A stretch of 47,687 nucleotides of DNA from an uncultured Sanguibacteroides sp. (GTDB lineage: Bacteria; Bacteroidota; Bacteroidia; Bacteroidales; Marinifilaceae). Shown one piece after another: positions 26,935 through 35,301 of the stretch. The stretch spans positions 1 to 47,687 of the forward strand of contig NZ_UQRQ01000023.1 of NCBI RefSeq assembly GCF_900543425.1. Reading direction: 5' to 3'. The notes beneath the pieces were generated by a model. That model had not been told where the DNA came from. It did not search any database and was given only the letters and a program-made list of their open reading frames with translations. The translations under genes were made by a program, and so were the position numbers. Position 1 is the first letter of the stretch. Each line of letters opens with the position of its first letter.

Positions 26935-29559
26935 ATGAGACAAATATTCATCATCGGTGCAATCATCATGGCTTATGCTTTTCAGGAAATTCCTCCTTTT
27001 GAGCAAAAGTTAGCCGGAAAATTTTATGATTTCTTTCAAAAAACACCCAAAGAAAAAATTTACCTCCACACGGATAAAGAGATCTACTATGCCGGAGAGA
27101 ACATTTGGTTCAGGGCTCACCAAGTCGATGCAGCCACTCATATCCCTCAAGTCATTAGCAGAATCCTCTATGTTGAATTAACCGATAAACAAGACTCGGT
27201 TCTTCAGCGTCTCAAATTCATGGAATGGGACTCCGCTTTTTCAGGCAACATCAAATTACCCGAAAAAATGACACAAGGTAATTATTCTATCCGGGCTTTC
27301 ACCTACTGGATGCAAAACGAAGGTGCCGACTATTTTTTCAAAAAAAACATACGCATCCTCAATCCTTCCGAAGCCCGGGTAAACACCCATGTCAAATACA
27401 TCCGGGCAGCAGACAGTTCCCTTAGGGCCGAAATTACGCTCACCAATGCCAGGGATATCCCTTACAGCAGAGAATCTTTTCAATACGAAGTAAACAAACG
27501 CAACGCAGCAGGAAAAATACAGAACAGACGCACCGACGATAAGGGTATTCTCCGGATCGAACTGGAACCCGACGATTATTCCATACACCTCTCGACAAAA
27601 GATAAATCGTCCGTCGATCTCGACCGTTATCTGTATATTCCGATGGAATCCGCGGACTTTGACGTACAATTCTTTCCGGAAGGAGGTAACCTGCTAACAA
27701 ACAATTACCAGACAATCGCTTTCAAAGCCATCGATTCCAACGGGCTCTCCACCGAAATAGAAGGAAATATTTACTCCGACAGTACAGTTATAGCCAAAAT
27801 AAAAAGCGAATACAAGGGAATGGGAAGCTTCAAATTACCGGTATATAATAATAAGCATTATTATGCCGAACTGACGAATAGCAATGGCATTACCAAACGT
27901 TTCGATCTTCCCTCCCCGGTCGACAACGGTTTCGGTATTCAATTAACAGTCCGTGATTCCGTTATAGAGTACAAAATCATGCAAGGAGAAAAAGCTACGT
28001 ATCCTCCCGGTATGACCTTACTCCTGCAATGCAGGGGACAACTCATCAATCTCGTTCCCGCGAATGAACGCTATTCCGGAGGTAAAATTCTCCGACACTC
28101 CTTACCGGAAGGTATTATCCACGCCGCCCTCATAGACTCCGCTTACAAGGTATACAGCCAAAGGCTTTTTTTCGTTCGCCCCGAGAACCTCGTAAAACTG
28201 GATATCACGACCAATAAAGAAGAGTTCGTCTCGCGGGAAAACGCAACCGTAGACTTGCTTCTCGACTCGATTGCCGGCAGAGGATCATTTTCCATGGCCG
28301 TTGTTCCCGATTCCGACCGGGATACGCTGTATTACATCGACGACATTCAGTCCAACTTGCTGCTGACCTCCGACCTGAAGGGATACATCGAGGAACCGGG
28401 ATACTATTTCAGCGATACGACCGAAACTATTGCCCGACACACGGATCTCCTCATGCTCACCCACGGCTGGACCCGCTTCAATATTGCCGATATCGCAAAA
28501 GATAAACCGGAGGATTATGAATTTTACCTGGAAAGAGGACAATCTATTGCCGGTAAAGTGAAAGACGTCTGGGGAAAGGACGCCAAAAATGCCAGCTTAC
28601 TCTTCCTATCTGACAAAGGAGATATCACGATGACCGGTACGGACTCTTCCGGACGTTTTTGTAACAATTTGTTTTTCGTCGACGGGACTAATTTCGTTGT
28701 CAGAGCAACAAACCGGAAAGGAAAACACCGGGTAGAGATCGAGTTCGACAAAGAAAAGTTCCTGCCCGTTTCCAACTTTTTCCCGTATAACGAAAAGATT
28801 CGCCAGGAGGAAGATGATTTTTATAAAAACGCTTACGAAAACTACTATTACGAAAACGGAGAAAAAATATATTTATTGAACGAAGTAAAGGTCGTTCGCA
28901 AAATACCGCCTAAAAAATACACGAAATACGATAACTGGGTAGATGATCTCTACCGGCTGGATTCCACTCAAATTGCCGATGATCCGGAAGAAGATATCGT
29001 TAAACTGATCGTCCGTAGATTCCCGGGACTTATGAGTTACAACAATGAAGTATATCGCTTAGGCCCCTACCCTCCGAAGCCCAGAATCGAAATGATGGTA
29101 AACGGTTTTTCGGAACATAACTCCACTTTTGTTCGCATGATACCCAAAAGATTCTTGTTGGGAATAAGTCTTTTAACCGGTCCGGTCGCAAGGAACTTCA
29201 CGAATCCTTTTGACACATCGGCATGCAAGGATACCGTCATACTAATAACGACCAGACCGGATTATCATTTTGAAAAACCATCGACTCATTTCAACATAAA
29301 CCGCATCAGGCCTCAAGGCATTCAGATTCCCGACGAATTCTATGTGCCCAAGTACGAGATCGATTCCATTCGGCACAGCAAAACAAAAGACGAAAGAACA
29401 ACGCTTTACTGGAATCCGGAGATTTGGATAGAGCCGGATAAACCGAACAAACTCTCCTTCTATACCGGGGATAAACGAGGAAGTTATTCCATTATTATCG
29501 AAGGAGTCACCCGAAAAGGAGCAATTATAAGAAAAATAAAAAAGATAAAGGTAAATTGA
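26935..29559 (+). CDS. Large exported MG2-like/TonB-plug-like protein, copy 2
   Basis: An 874-residue paralogue of the protein at 24309-26912, alignable end to end. It has a short signal peptide, the Y-L-H-T-D-K-E-I-Y-Y-A-G-E-N-I-W-F-R motif, F-F-P-E-G-G-N-L-L near 248, and the plug-like segment with R-R-F-P-G-L and M-M-V-N-G-F near 690-730. The closing domain ends G-S-Y-S-I-I-I-E-G-V-T-R-K-G. It differs mainly by small insertions in the plug-like part. The 22-bp gap indicates one operon. Two stretches of 32 and 38 nt are identical between the copies, more than the surrounding divergence suggests. Function unknown; possibly a surface binding or protease-trapping role by analogy with MG2 proteins. 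Confidence 0.75.
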   Translation: MRQIFIIGAIIMAYAFQEIPPFEQKLAGKFYDFFQKTPKEKIYLHTDKEIYYAGENIWFRAHQVDAATHIPQVISRILYVELTDKQDSVLQRLKFMEWDSAFSGNIKLPEKMTQGNYSIRAFTYWMQNEGADYFFKKNIRILNPSEARVNTHVKYIRAADSSLRAEITLTNARDIPYSRESFQYEVNKRNAAGKIQNRRTDDKGILRIELEPDDYSIHLSTKDKSSVDLDRYLYIPMESADFDVQFFPEGGNLLTNNYQTIAFKAIDSNGLSTEIEGNIYSDSTVIAKIKSEYKGMGSFKLPVYNNKHYYAELTNSNGITKRFDLPSPVDNGFGIQLTVRDSVIEYKIMQGEKATYPPGMTLLLQCRGQLINLVPANERYSGGKILRHSLPEGIIHAALIDSAYKVYSQRLFFVRPENLVKLDITTNKEEFVSRENATVDLLLDSIAGRGSFSMAVVPDSDRDTLYYIDDIQSNLLLTSDLKGYIEEPGYYFSDTTETIARHTDLLMLTHGWTRFNIADIAKDKPEDYEFYLERGQSIAGKVKDVWGKDAKNASLLFLSDKGDITMTGTDSSGRFCNNLFFVDGTNFVVRATNRKGKHRVEIEFDKEKFLPVSNFFPYNEKIRQEEDDFYKNAYENYYYENGEKIYLLNEVKVVRKIPPKKYTKYDNWVDDLYRLDSTQIADDPEEDIVKLIVRRFPGLMSYNNEVYRLGPYPPKPRIEMMVNGFSEHNSTFVRMIPKRFLLGISLLTGPVARNFTNPFDTSACKDTVILITTRPDYHFEKPSTHFNINRIRPQGIQIPDEFYVPKYEIDSIRHSKTKDERTTLYWNPEIWIEPDKPNKLSFYTGDKRGSYSIIIEGVTRKGAIIRKIKKIKVN

Positions 29560-29605
29560 CCGTTTGTACGTAATAGTTGTTAATTAACATACTTTACAAC
29601 CTAAT

Positions 29606-29639
29606 TTTGGAACTATGTTTTAAAATTAAGTTATCTTTG
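29606..29639 (+). promoter_or_regulatory. Bacteroidota housekeeping promoter
   Basis: TTTG (29606-29609) and TATCTTTG (29632-29639) are separated by 22 bp, the same spacing as at the sigma-factor promoter. It lies 24 bp upstream of the small exported protein at 29664 and may also serve the nuo genes. Confidence 0.75.
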
Positions 29640-29663
29640 TGGACCTTAAAAAAAAAGAGATAA

Positions 29664-30035
29664 ATGCGTAATTTGTTAAAATACAGCTTATTAACATTAA
29701 TCCTTCTATTAATGAACGGATCTTCTCAACTCATCTCCGCTCAACCGGAAGTGTTAAAAGAGAGTTATGCGGCTCAAGCAACCTTACGACAAGCCTCTAC
29801 CGAGATTCTTTATTTACTGGAAGCATTCTCTTCCTACTTTGGAGAAGTTCCGCTGGGTAACACACACATTACCTCGGATCTAAAATCTTACGCCCATCAT
29901 CTCTTCCATGCTAAATACGCGAAGAACATTGTGCCGCCTTTAGCATCTTTTAATTCGAACAGGTATTTTCATCCGTATTCGACTCTCAACAAAACAAAAT
30001 ACTACGTTTTTGCCCTACGCAAAATTATTATTTAG
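29664..30035 (+). CDS. Small exported protein of unknown function
   Basis: A 123-residue protein with a clear signal peptide (about 1-26, L-L-K-Y-S-L-L-T-L-I-L-L-L-M, cleavage near I-S-A). The mature part of about 97 residues is rich in Tyr, His and Ser, with S-Y-F-G-E-V-P-L-G near the middle and a basic C-terminus R-K-I-I-I. No domain was recognised and no cysteines are present in the mature part. It has a canonical promoter 24 bp upstream and a small stem-loop after its stop. It lies 103 bp before nuoA, in the same direction. A link to complex I is possible but only positional. Confidence 0.65.
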   Translation: MRNLLKYSLLTLILLLMNGSSQLISAQPEVLKESYAAQATLRQASTEILYLLEAFSSYFGEVPLGNTHITSDLKSYAHHLFHAKYAKNIVPPLASFNSNRYFHPYSTLNKTKYYVFALRKIII

Positions 30036-30042
30036 TCCGTGG

Positions 30043-30061
30043 AAAGAGAGTATATCTCTTT
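30043..30061 (+). terminator. Weak stem-loop after the small exported protein gene
   Basis: AAAGAGA (30043-30049) pairs with TCTCTTT (30055-30061) around a 5-nt loop, followed by the T-rich TACCTTCTTTTG. It may partly separate the small gene from nuoA. Confidence 0.4.
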
Positions 30062-30138
30062 TACCTTCTTTTGTTTTCCAGTATAAATTAGTCATCTGAT
30101 TTATCTGTTTTATATCCATATTCTTAATATTTTATTTT

Positions 30139-30489
30139 ATGAATCTGACCTTATTTGTAGTAGTGCTACTTACGGCCATCGCACTTGTCGTCATGGCCAT
30201 GGGAATTGCCCGGTTAATATCTCCCCGTTCTTACAATAAACAGAAAGGGGAAGCCTACGAATGCGGTATCCCGACGCGAGGAAAATCCTGGATGCAATTT
30301 AAGGTAGGATATTACCTGTTTGCCATCCTGTTTCTGATGTTTGACGTGGAAACCGTATTTCTGTTTCCCTGGGCCGTTACGGTTCAAAGTTCCGGGATAT
30401 ACGGGTTAATAAATATCTTATTCTTTATGTTGATCTTAATCTTAGGATTAGCATATGCCTGGAAGAAAGGAGCGTTGGAATGGAAGTAA
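30139..30489 (+). CDS. nuoA: NADH-quinone oxidoreductase subunit A
   Basis: A 116-residue membrane subunit of complex I with three transmembrane helices. Family marks are Y-N-K-Q-K-G-E-A-Y-E-C-G-I-P near 33-46, with the quinone-tunnel loop cysteine, and F-L-M-F-D-V-E-T-V-F-L-F-P-W-A near 65-80. It is the first gene of the nuo cluster. Its end overlaps the nuoB start by 10 bp. Confidence 0.95.
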   Translation: MNLTLFVVVLLTAIALVVMAMGIARLISPRSYNKQKGEAYECGIPTRGKSWMQFKVGYYLFAILFLMFDVETVFLFPWAVTVQSSGIYGLINILFFMLILILGLAYAWKKGALEWK

Positions 30490-31037
30490 ATATCAAATCC
30501 ATGAAATATGAAGAGTTCAACGACAATGAATATCTTGAACAACTTCGGGCATCCGGTACAAACGTGTTCATGGGATGTCTCGACGAGGTCATTAACTGGG
30601 GACGTTCGAACTCCCTTTGGCCTCTTACCTTTGCTACCAGCTGCTGCGGTATCGAATACATGGCAGTCGGAGCAGCTCGTTATGACTTTGCCCGTTTCGG
30701 CTTCGAAGTAACCCGAGCCAGTCCGCGACAAGCCGATTTTATCGTTGTAGCAGGAACAATTGTTCATAAAATGGCTCCGGTATTAAGACGTCTTTACGAT
30801 CAGATGGCAGAACCGAAGTATGTTATCGCCATGGGCGGATGCGCCATTTCCGGAGGCCCTTTCAAAAATTCATACCACGTCGTTAAAGGAGTAGATTCCA
30901 TTATTCCGGTCGACGTCTACGTACCCGGCTGCCCTCCCCGACCGGAAGCATTGTTGTATGGTATCATGCAACTCCAACGTAAATTAAAGGTTGAAAAATT
31001 TATCGGGGGTATAAATCGAAAAGAAGAGAAGAAATAA
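30480..31037 (+). CDS. nuoB: NADH-quinone oxidoreductase subunit B
   Basis: A 185-residue subunit holding the terminal cluster N2 that passes electrons to quinone. The [4Fe-4S] ligands Cys55-Cys56 (A-T-S-C-C-G-I-E-Y), Cys121 (G-G-C-A-I-S-G-G) and Cys151 (V-P-G-C-P-P-R-P) are all present. The start overlaps nuoA by 10 bp, and nuoCD follows after 12 bp. Confidence 0.97.
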   Translation: MEVNIKSMKYEEFNDNEYLEQLRASGTNVFMGCLDEVINWGRSNSLWPLTFATSCCGIEYMAVGAARYDFARFGFEVTRASPRQADFIVVAGTIVHKMAPVLRRLYDQMAEPKYVIAMGGCAISGGPFKNSYHVVKGVDSIIPVDVYVPGCPPRPEALLYGIMQLQRKLKVEKFIGGINRKEEKK

Positions 31038-31049
31038 ATGACATAGTTT

Positions 31050-32672
31050 ATGCTAACAGATAAAATTAAACATATAAACCCGGATATCGTCATAGAGGAA
31101 AACGGCATACCCACGGTTATTGTTCCGTTTTCCGAATATCGAAATATCGCCTTGTTTTTAAGGAACGATCCCGAACTCTCCTTCGATTACCTGGTCTGTA
31201 TGACCGGAATGGACTGGGGTGACTCTCTGGGTATCATCAACCTACTGGAATCCACCATACACGGGCATCGTATCCTCTTAAAAACAAGTACGACCGACCG
31301 GGAAAACCCGGAACTCCCCTCCATAAGCGATATTTGGGGAACAGCCAACTTAAACGAACGGGAAGTATTCGACTTTTTCGGCATACATTTCATCAACCAT
31401 CCGGATATGCGTCGTCTTTTCTTACGTAACGACTGGATAGGTTACCCGCTACGAAAAGATTACGACGCGAGTGAATCCGTCAATCCGGTACGTCTGGAAA
31501 GTGATGAAACGCTGGATATTGCTCCCTCCTTCGAGGAGGATAAGAGCGGGGAAATCCAGGAAAAAGAAAACATCGTATTTAAGGAAAACGAATACGTGGT
31601 CAACATCGGCCCTCAACATCCGGCCACACACGGAGTCCTTCGTTTCAGAGTATCTCTGGAAGGAGAAATCGTAAAGAAAGTAGATGTCAACTGCGGTTAC
31701 ATTCATCGGGGCATCGAAAAGCTGTGCGAGACCCTTACCTATCCCCAAACGTTAGCCCTGACGGACCGATTGGACTATTTAGCCGCACAGCAAAATCGTC
31801 ACGCGTTATGCCTGTGCATAGAAGAAGCTTTGCAGATCGAAATACCGGAACGGGTAAAATACATCCGGACCATTATGGACGAACTGAACAGACTCTCTTC
31901 CCATCTCTTGTTCTGGTCGGCCCTCTGTATGGACTTGGGAGCCCTTACGGCATTCTTTTACGGTTTTCGTGACCGCGAAAAGGTATTGGATATGTTAGAA
32001 GAGACTACCGGGGGACGTCTGATTCAGAACTACAACGTGATCGGAGGTGTCATGGCAGATATTCATCCCAACCTAACCCGCAGGATCAAAGAATTCATCA
32101 CCTATCTGCCTCCTATGATCAAAGAGTATCATGAGGTATTCACCGGAAATGTTATTGCACAACAACGCCTGAAAAATATCGGCATTCTATCTAAAGAGAA
32201 TGCTGTCTCTTATGGAGTTACCGGCCCCTCCGGAAGAGCTTCCGGGTGGGCATGTGATGTTCGCAAACGCATACCGTACGGTGTCTATGATAAAGTCGAT
32301 TTTAAGGAGATCATTTATACCCAGGGAGATTCCTTTAGCCGATATATGGTCAGGATGGAAGAGATGCTCGAATCCCTCCATATTCTGGAACAATTAGTAG
32401 ACAATATCCCGGCCGGAGATTTTGCCGTGAAAACAAAACCGATGATTAAACTTCCGGAAGGTCGGTATTTCAAGAGCGTAGAAGCCAGCAGAGGTGAGTT
32501 CGGGGTATATATCGAAAGCCGGGGGGAGAAGACACCTTACCGGATGAAATTCCGCTCCCCTTGTCTGACGTTGGTCTCGGTTGTCGATCAATTGGCTCGA
32601 AACAACAAGATTGCCGATCTGATCGCCATAGGAGGTACCCTGGATTACGTGGTTCCGGATCTCGATAGATAA
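31050..32672 (+). CDS. nuoCD: NADH-quinone oxidoreductase fused subunits C/D
   Basis: A 540-residue fusion. The NuoC part (about 1-135) contains D-I-W-G-T-A-N-L-N-E-R-E-V-F-D-F-F-G-I and ends near R-L-F-L-R-N-D-W-I-G-Y-P-L-R-K. An acidic linker (about 140-180) follows, then NuoD (about 185-540) with G-P-Q-H-P-A-T-H-G near 190 and D-V-N-C-G-Y-I-H-R-G, the quinone-site region. The C/D fusion is usual in many bacteria. In most bacteria nuoE, nuoF and nuoG would follow; here nuoH comes next, after 87 bp that hold heptamer repeats. Confidence 0.96.
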   Translation: MLTDKIKHINPDIVIEENGIPTVIVPFSEYRNIALFLRNDPELSFDYLVCMTGMDWGDSLGIINLLESTIHGHRILLKTSTTDRENPELPSISDIWGTANLNEREVFDFFGIHFINHPDMRRLFLRNDWIGYPLRKDYDASESVNPVRLESDETLDIAPSFEEDKSGEIQEKENIVFKENEYVVNIGPQHPATHGVLRFRVSLEGEIVKKVDVNCGYIHRGIEKLCETLTYPQTLALTDRLDYLAAQQNRHALCLCIEEALQIEIPERVKYIRTIMDELNRLSSHLLFWSALCMDLGALTAFFYGFRDREKVLDMLEETTGGRLIQNYNVIGGVMADIHPNLTRRIKEFITYLPPMIKEYHEVFTGNVIAQQRLKNIGILSKENAVSYGVTGPSGRASGWACDVRKRIPYGVYDKVDFKEIIYTQGDSFSRYMVRMEEMLESLHILEQLVDNIPAGDFAVKTKPMIKLPEGRYFKSVEASRGEFGVYIESRGEKTPYRMKFRSPCLTLVSVVDQLARNNKIADLIAIGGTLDYVVPDLDR

Positions 32673-32718
32673 ATAAAAACAAAAGATAGTTAGATTTAGC
32701 AAGGGATGCAGATGCAGT

Positions 32719-32753
32719 TGGAATCATAAATCTAAAATCATAAATCTAAAATA
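32719..32753. repeat. Five 7-bp repeats, including a perfect 14-bp tandem, between nuoCD and nuoH
   Basis: In register: TGGAATC, ATAAATC, TAAAATC, ATAAATC, TAAAATA. The 14-bp unit AATCATAAATCTAA occurs twice without mismatch (32722-32735 and 32736-32749). Its exact reverse complement occurs at 47598-47611. Confidence 0.85.
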
Positions 32754-32759
32754 GCGTAT

Positions 32760-33836
32760 ATGTTTGATTTTTCAATAGTAACAGAATGGGTCGACAACTT
32801 ACTCCGAAGTTTTCTGCCGCATACAGCAGCTACCTTGGTCGAGTTCATCATCATCGGATTATGCCTGTTGGTCGGCTACGCCCTTATCGCCCTGGTATTG
32901 ATCTATGCCGAACGAAAAGTGTGTGCCTTCTTTCAATGCCGGATCGGCCCTAATCGCGTAGGACCGTACGGTATCGTGCAAAGTATTGCCGATATGATCA
33001 AAATGCTCACGAAAGAGTTGATTGAAATCAACCAGGTGGACCGTTTCCTGTTCAACTTAGCCCCCTATGTCGTGATCATCGCCTCCGTGCTGGCTTTCGG
33101 GTGTATTCCGTTTGCCAAAGGACTGCATGTTATCGATTTTCACGTGGGAATCTTTTTCCTGATTGCCGTCTCTTCCATCGGTATTGTCGGCATACTGCTT
33201 GCCGGATGGGCCAGTAACAACAAATACTCCCTCATCGGAGCCATGCGAAGCGGAGCCCAAATGATCAGTTACGAACTCTCCATCGGACTCTCTATTTTGA
33301 CGATAGTCGTATTTGCAGGAAGCATGCAACTTTCCACGATCGTAGAAGAGCAAGCCGGCGGCTGGTTCCTTTTCAGAGGACATATTCCGGCCTTTATCTC
33401 GTTCGTGGTATACCTGATAGCCGGAACGGCAGAAACCAACAGAGGTCCTTTCGACCTGCCGGAAGCCGATTCCGAGTTGACAGCCGGATACCATACGGAG
33501 TATTCCGGGATGCAGTTCGGATTTTTCTACCTGGCGGAATACCTGAACATGTTTATCGTGGCAGCTGTCGCCACGACCCTGTTCTTGGGAGGATGGATGC
33601 CGCTACATATTCCGGGATGGGAAAGCTTCAACCAGATCATGGACTACATTCCGACCATCGTCTGGTTCTTCGGGAAAGTAGCCGTCATCATATTTATCAT
33701 CATGTGGTTCAAATGGACCTTCCCGCGACTGAGAATAGACCAATTGCTTAAATTGGAATGGAGGTATCTTCTACCCATCAACCTCTTCAACCTCTTCTTA
33801 ATGGTCATCGTGGTGGTTTTCAAACTACACTTTTAA
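32760..33836 (+). CDS. nuoH: NADH-quinone oxidoreductase subunit H
   Basis: A 358-residue membrane subunit with eight or so helices, linking the quinone site to the proton-pumping arm. Family marks are Y-A-E-R-K-V-C-A-F-F-Q-C-R-I-G-P-N-R-V-G near 48-67, Q-S-I-A-D-M-I-K-M-L-T-K-E near 72-84, and the F-D-L-P-E-A-D-S-E-L near 228-237 with its conserved acidic loop. Full length. Confidence 0.96.
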   Translation: MFDFSIVTEWVDNLLRSFLPHTAATLVEFIIIGLCLLVGYALIALVLIYAERKVCAFFQCRIGPNRVGPYGIVQSIADMIKMLTKELIEINQVDRFLFNLAPYVVIIASVLAFGCIPFAKGLHVIDFHVGIFFLIAVSSIGIVGILLAGWASNNKYSLIGAMRSGAQMISYELSIGLSILTIVVFAGSMQLSTIVEEQAGGWFLFRGHIPAFISFVVYLIAGTAETNRGPFDLPEADSELTAGYHTEYSGMQFGFFYLAEYLNMFIVAAVATTLFLGGWMPLHIPGWESFNQIMDYIPTIVWFFGKVAVIIFIIMWFKWTFPRLRIDQLLKLEWRYLLPINLFNLFLMVIVVVFKLHF

Positions 33837-33846
33837 ATTTTGAATT

Positions 33847-34317
33847 ATGAATGTGAAAGAATATATCGGTTCCTTTTTCAGCGGATTATACTCGTTACTT
33901 GTCGGTATGAGGGTAACGCTAAATGAATTTTTCACGAAAAAAACAACGGAACAATACCCCGAAAACAGGGCCACCTTAAAAATGTTTGACCGATTCCGGG
34001 GAGAGTTGACCATGCCTCATAACGAAAAAAACGAACACAAATGCATCGCTTGTGGAATATGTGAAATGAATTGTCCCAACGAAACCATCAAAATCACCTC
34101 GGAACTGGTAACCGACGAGGAGGGAAAAAAGAAAAAGGTATTGGTAAAATACCAGTACGATTTGGGAAGTTGTCTGTTTTGCCAACTATGCGTGAAGAAC
34201 TGCCCGCAACAGGCCATTACGTTTATTCCCACGTTCGAACACGCCGTTTTCACGCGTTCCAAATTAGTCAGGATACTGAACCGAGAAGGTTCTAAAGTGG
34301 AAGAAAAAACAAAATAA
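33847..34317 (+). CDS. nuoI: NADH-quinone oxidoreductase subunit I (2x[4Fe-4S])
   Basis: A 156-residue ferredoxin-like subunit. Cluster ligands are Cys66, 69, 72, 76 (C-I-A-C-G-I-C-E-M-N-C-P) and Cys109, 112, 115, 119 (C-L-F-C-Q-L-C-V-K-N-C-P). An amphipathic N-terminus (about 1-30) lies against the membrane. With no NuoE, NuoF or NuoG in the cluster, this subunit may be the first acceptor from a ferredoxin- or flavodoxin-like donor; that is inference. It follows nuoH by 10 bp. Confidence 0.95.
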   Translation: MNVKEYIGSFFSGLYSLLVGMRVTLNEFFTKKTTEQYPENRATLKMFDRFRGELTMPHNEKNEHKCIACGICEMNCPNETIKITSELVTDEEGKKKKVLVKYQYDLGSCLFCQLCVKNCPQQAITFIPTFEHAVFTRSKLVRILNREGSKVEEKTK

Positions 34318-34387
34318 TGAAAAGAGAAAGGAATAAAACAGGCTCTCTTGTTAAGATTCCCCATCTCGAAATTAATAGATTAAAATT

Positions 34388-34897
34388 ATGAATATTGTTT
34401 TACAAGATGCCGTTTTCTTTATTTTGGCAACAGTCATCGTAGTTTGCTCCATTCTGACGGTAACGACCAAAAGGATTCTACGATCCGCAACCTATCTGTT
34501 ATTCGTGCTCTTCGCCACGGCAGGTATCTACTTTCAACTCAATTACTCCTTTTTAGGTGCCGTTCAGATAACCATCTACGCGGGAGGCATTATCATACTT
34601 TATGTATTTTCTATTTTGTTGACCAGTTCGGACGGAGATAAAGCGGAAAAACTGAAAAACAGCAAAATGGTTGCAGGTTTACTGACAGCCTTGGCAGGTA
34701 CGCTCCTGTGTGTTTTTATCACCTTAACGCATTCGTTCGGCCCCAGTCGGTTGACAGGCGGGGAAATTCATATGAAAACCATCGGAACGGCCTTGATGGG
34801 TATGGACAAATATCAATATCTGTTACCCTTTGAGGCTATTAGTGTCTTACTTCTGGCCTGTATGATCGGAGGTATTGTCATTGCCCGAAAACGATAA
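34388..34897 (+). CDS. nuoJ: NADH-quinone oxidoreductase subunit J
   Basis: A 169-residue membrane subunit with five hydrophobic helices. The conserved stretch Y-L-L-F-V-L-F-A-T-A-G-I-Y-F-Q-L-N-Y-S-F near 38-57 and Q-I-T-I-Y-A-G-G-I-I-I-L-Y-V-F near 61-75, with its pi-bulge helix, are diagnostic. It follows nuoI after 70 bp of AT-rich DNA. Confidence 0.94.
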   Translation: MNIVLQDAVFFILATVIVVCSILTVTTKRILRSATYLLFVLFATAGIYFQLNYSFLGAVQITIYAGGIIILYVFSILLTSSDGDKAEKLKNSKMVAGLLTALAGTLLCVFITLTHSFGPSRLTGGEIHMKTIGTALMGMDKYQYLLPFEAISVLLLACMIGGIVIARKR

Positions 34898-34939
34898 AAT
34901 GGAATAAGAAAAAACATCGCAATATCTAAATACAAGAAC

Positions 34940-35251
34940 ATGGAAATACACATGGAATATTATCTGGTGATCAGCACCATCATGCTTTTTGCGGGAATAT
35001 ACGGATTCATTACCCGCAGAAACCTATTGGCCATCTTGATCTCGATCGAGCTGATCCTGAACTCCGTTGATATCAATTTCGCGGTATTCAACCGTTACCT
35101 CTTTCCCGATCAGCTGGAAGGCTTTTTCTTCACCTTGTTTGCAATCGGAATATCAGCTTGCGAAACAGCCGTGGCCATCGCCATCATTATTAATATATAC
35201 CGGAACATCAGGAATATTCAGGTAAAAAATCTGGATAAGATGAAGCATTAG
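34940..35251 (+). CDS. nuoK: NADH-quinone oxidoreductase subunit K
   Basis: A 103-residue membrane subunit with three helices. Its two conserved acidic positions are present: Glu in L-I-S-I-E-L-I-L-N-S-V near 35-45 and Glu in S-A-C-E-T-A-V-A-I-A-I near 72-82, both part of the proton path. A second in-frame ATG five codons in is also possible. Confidence 0.94.
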   Translation: MEIHMEYYLVISTIMLFAGIYGFITRRNLLAILISIELILNSVDINFAVFNRYLFPDQLEGFFFTLFAIGISACETAVAIAIIINIYRNIRNIQVKNLDKMKH

Positions 35252-35301
35252 AAGCTAACGAATCACAGAATCGGGAATTTGAAAATATAAAATTATAAAT
35301 C

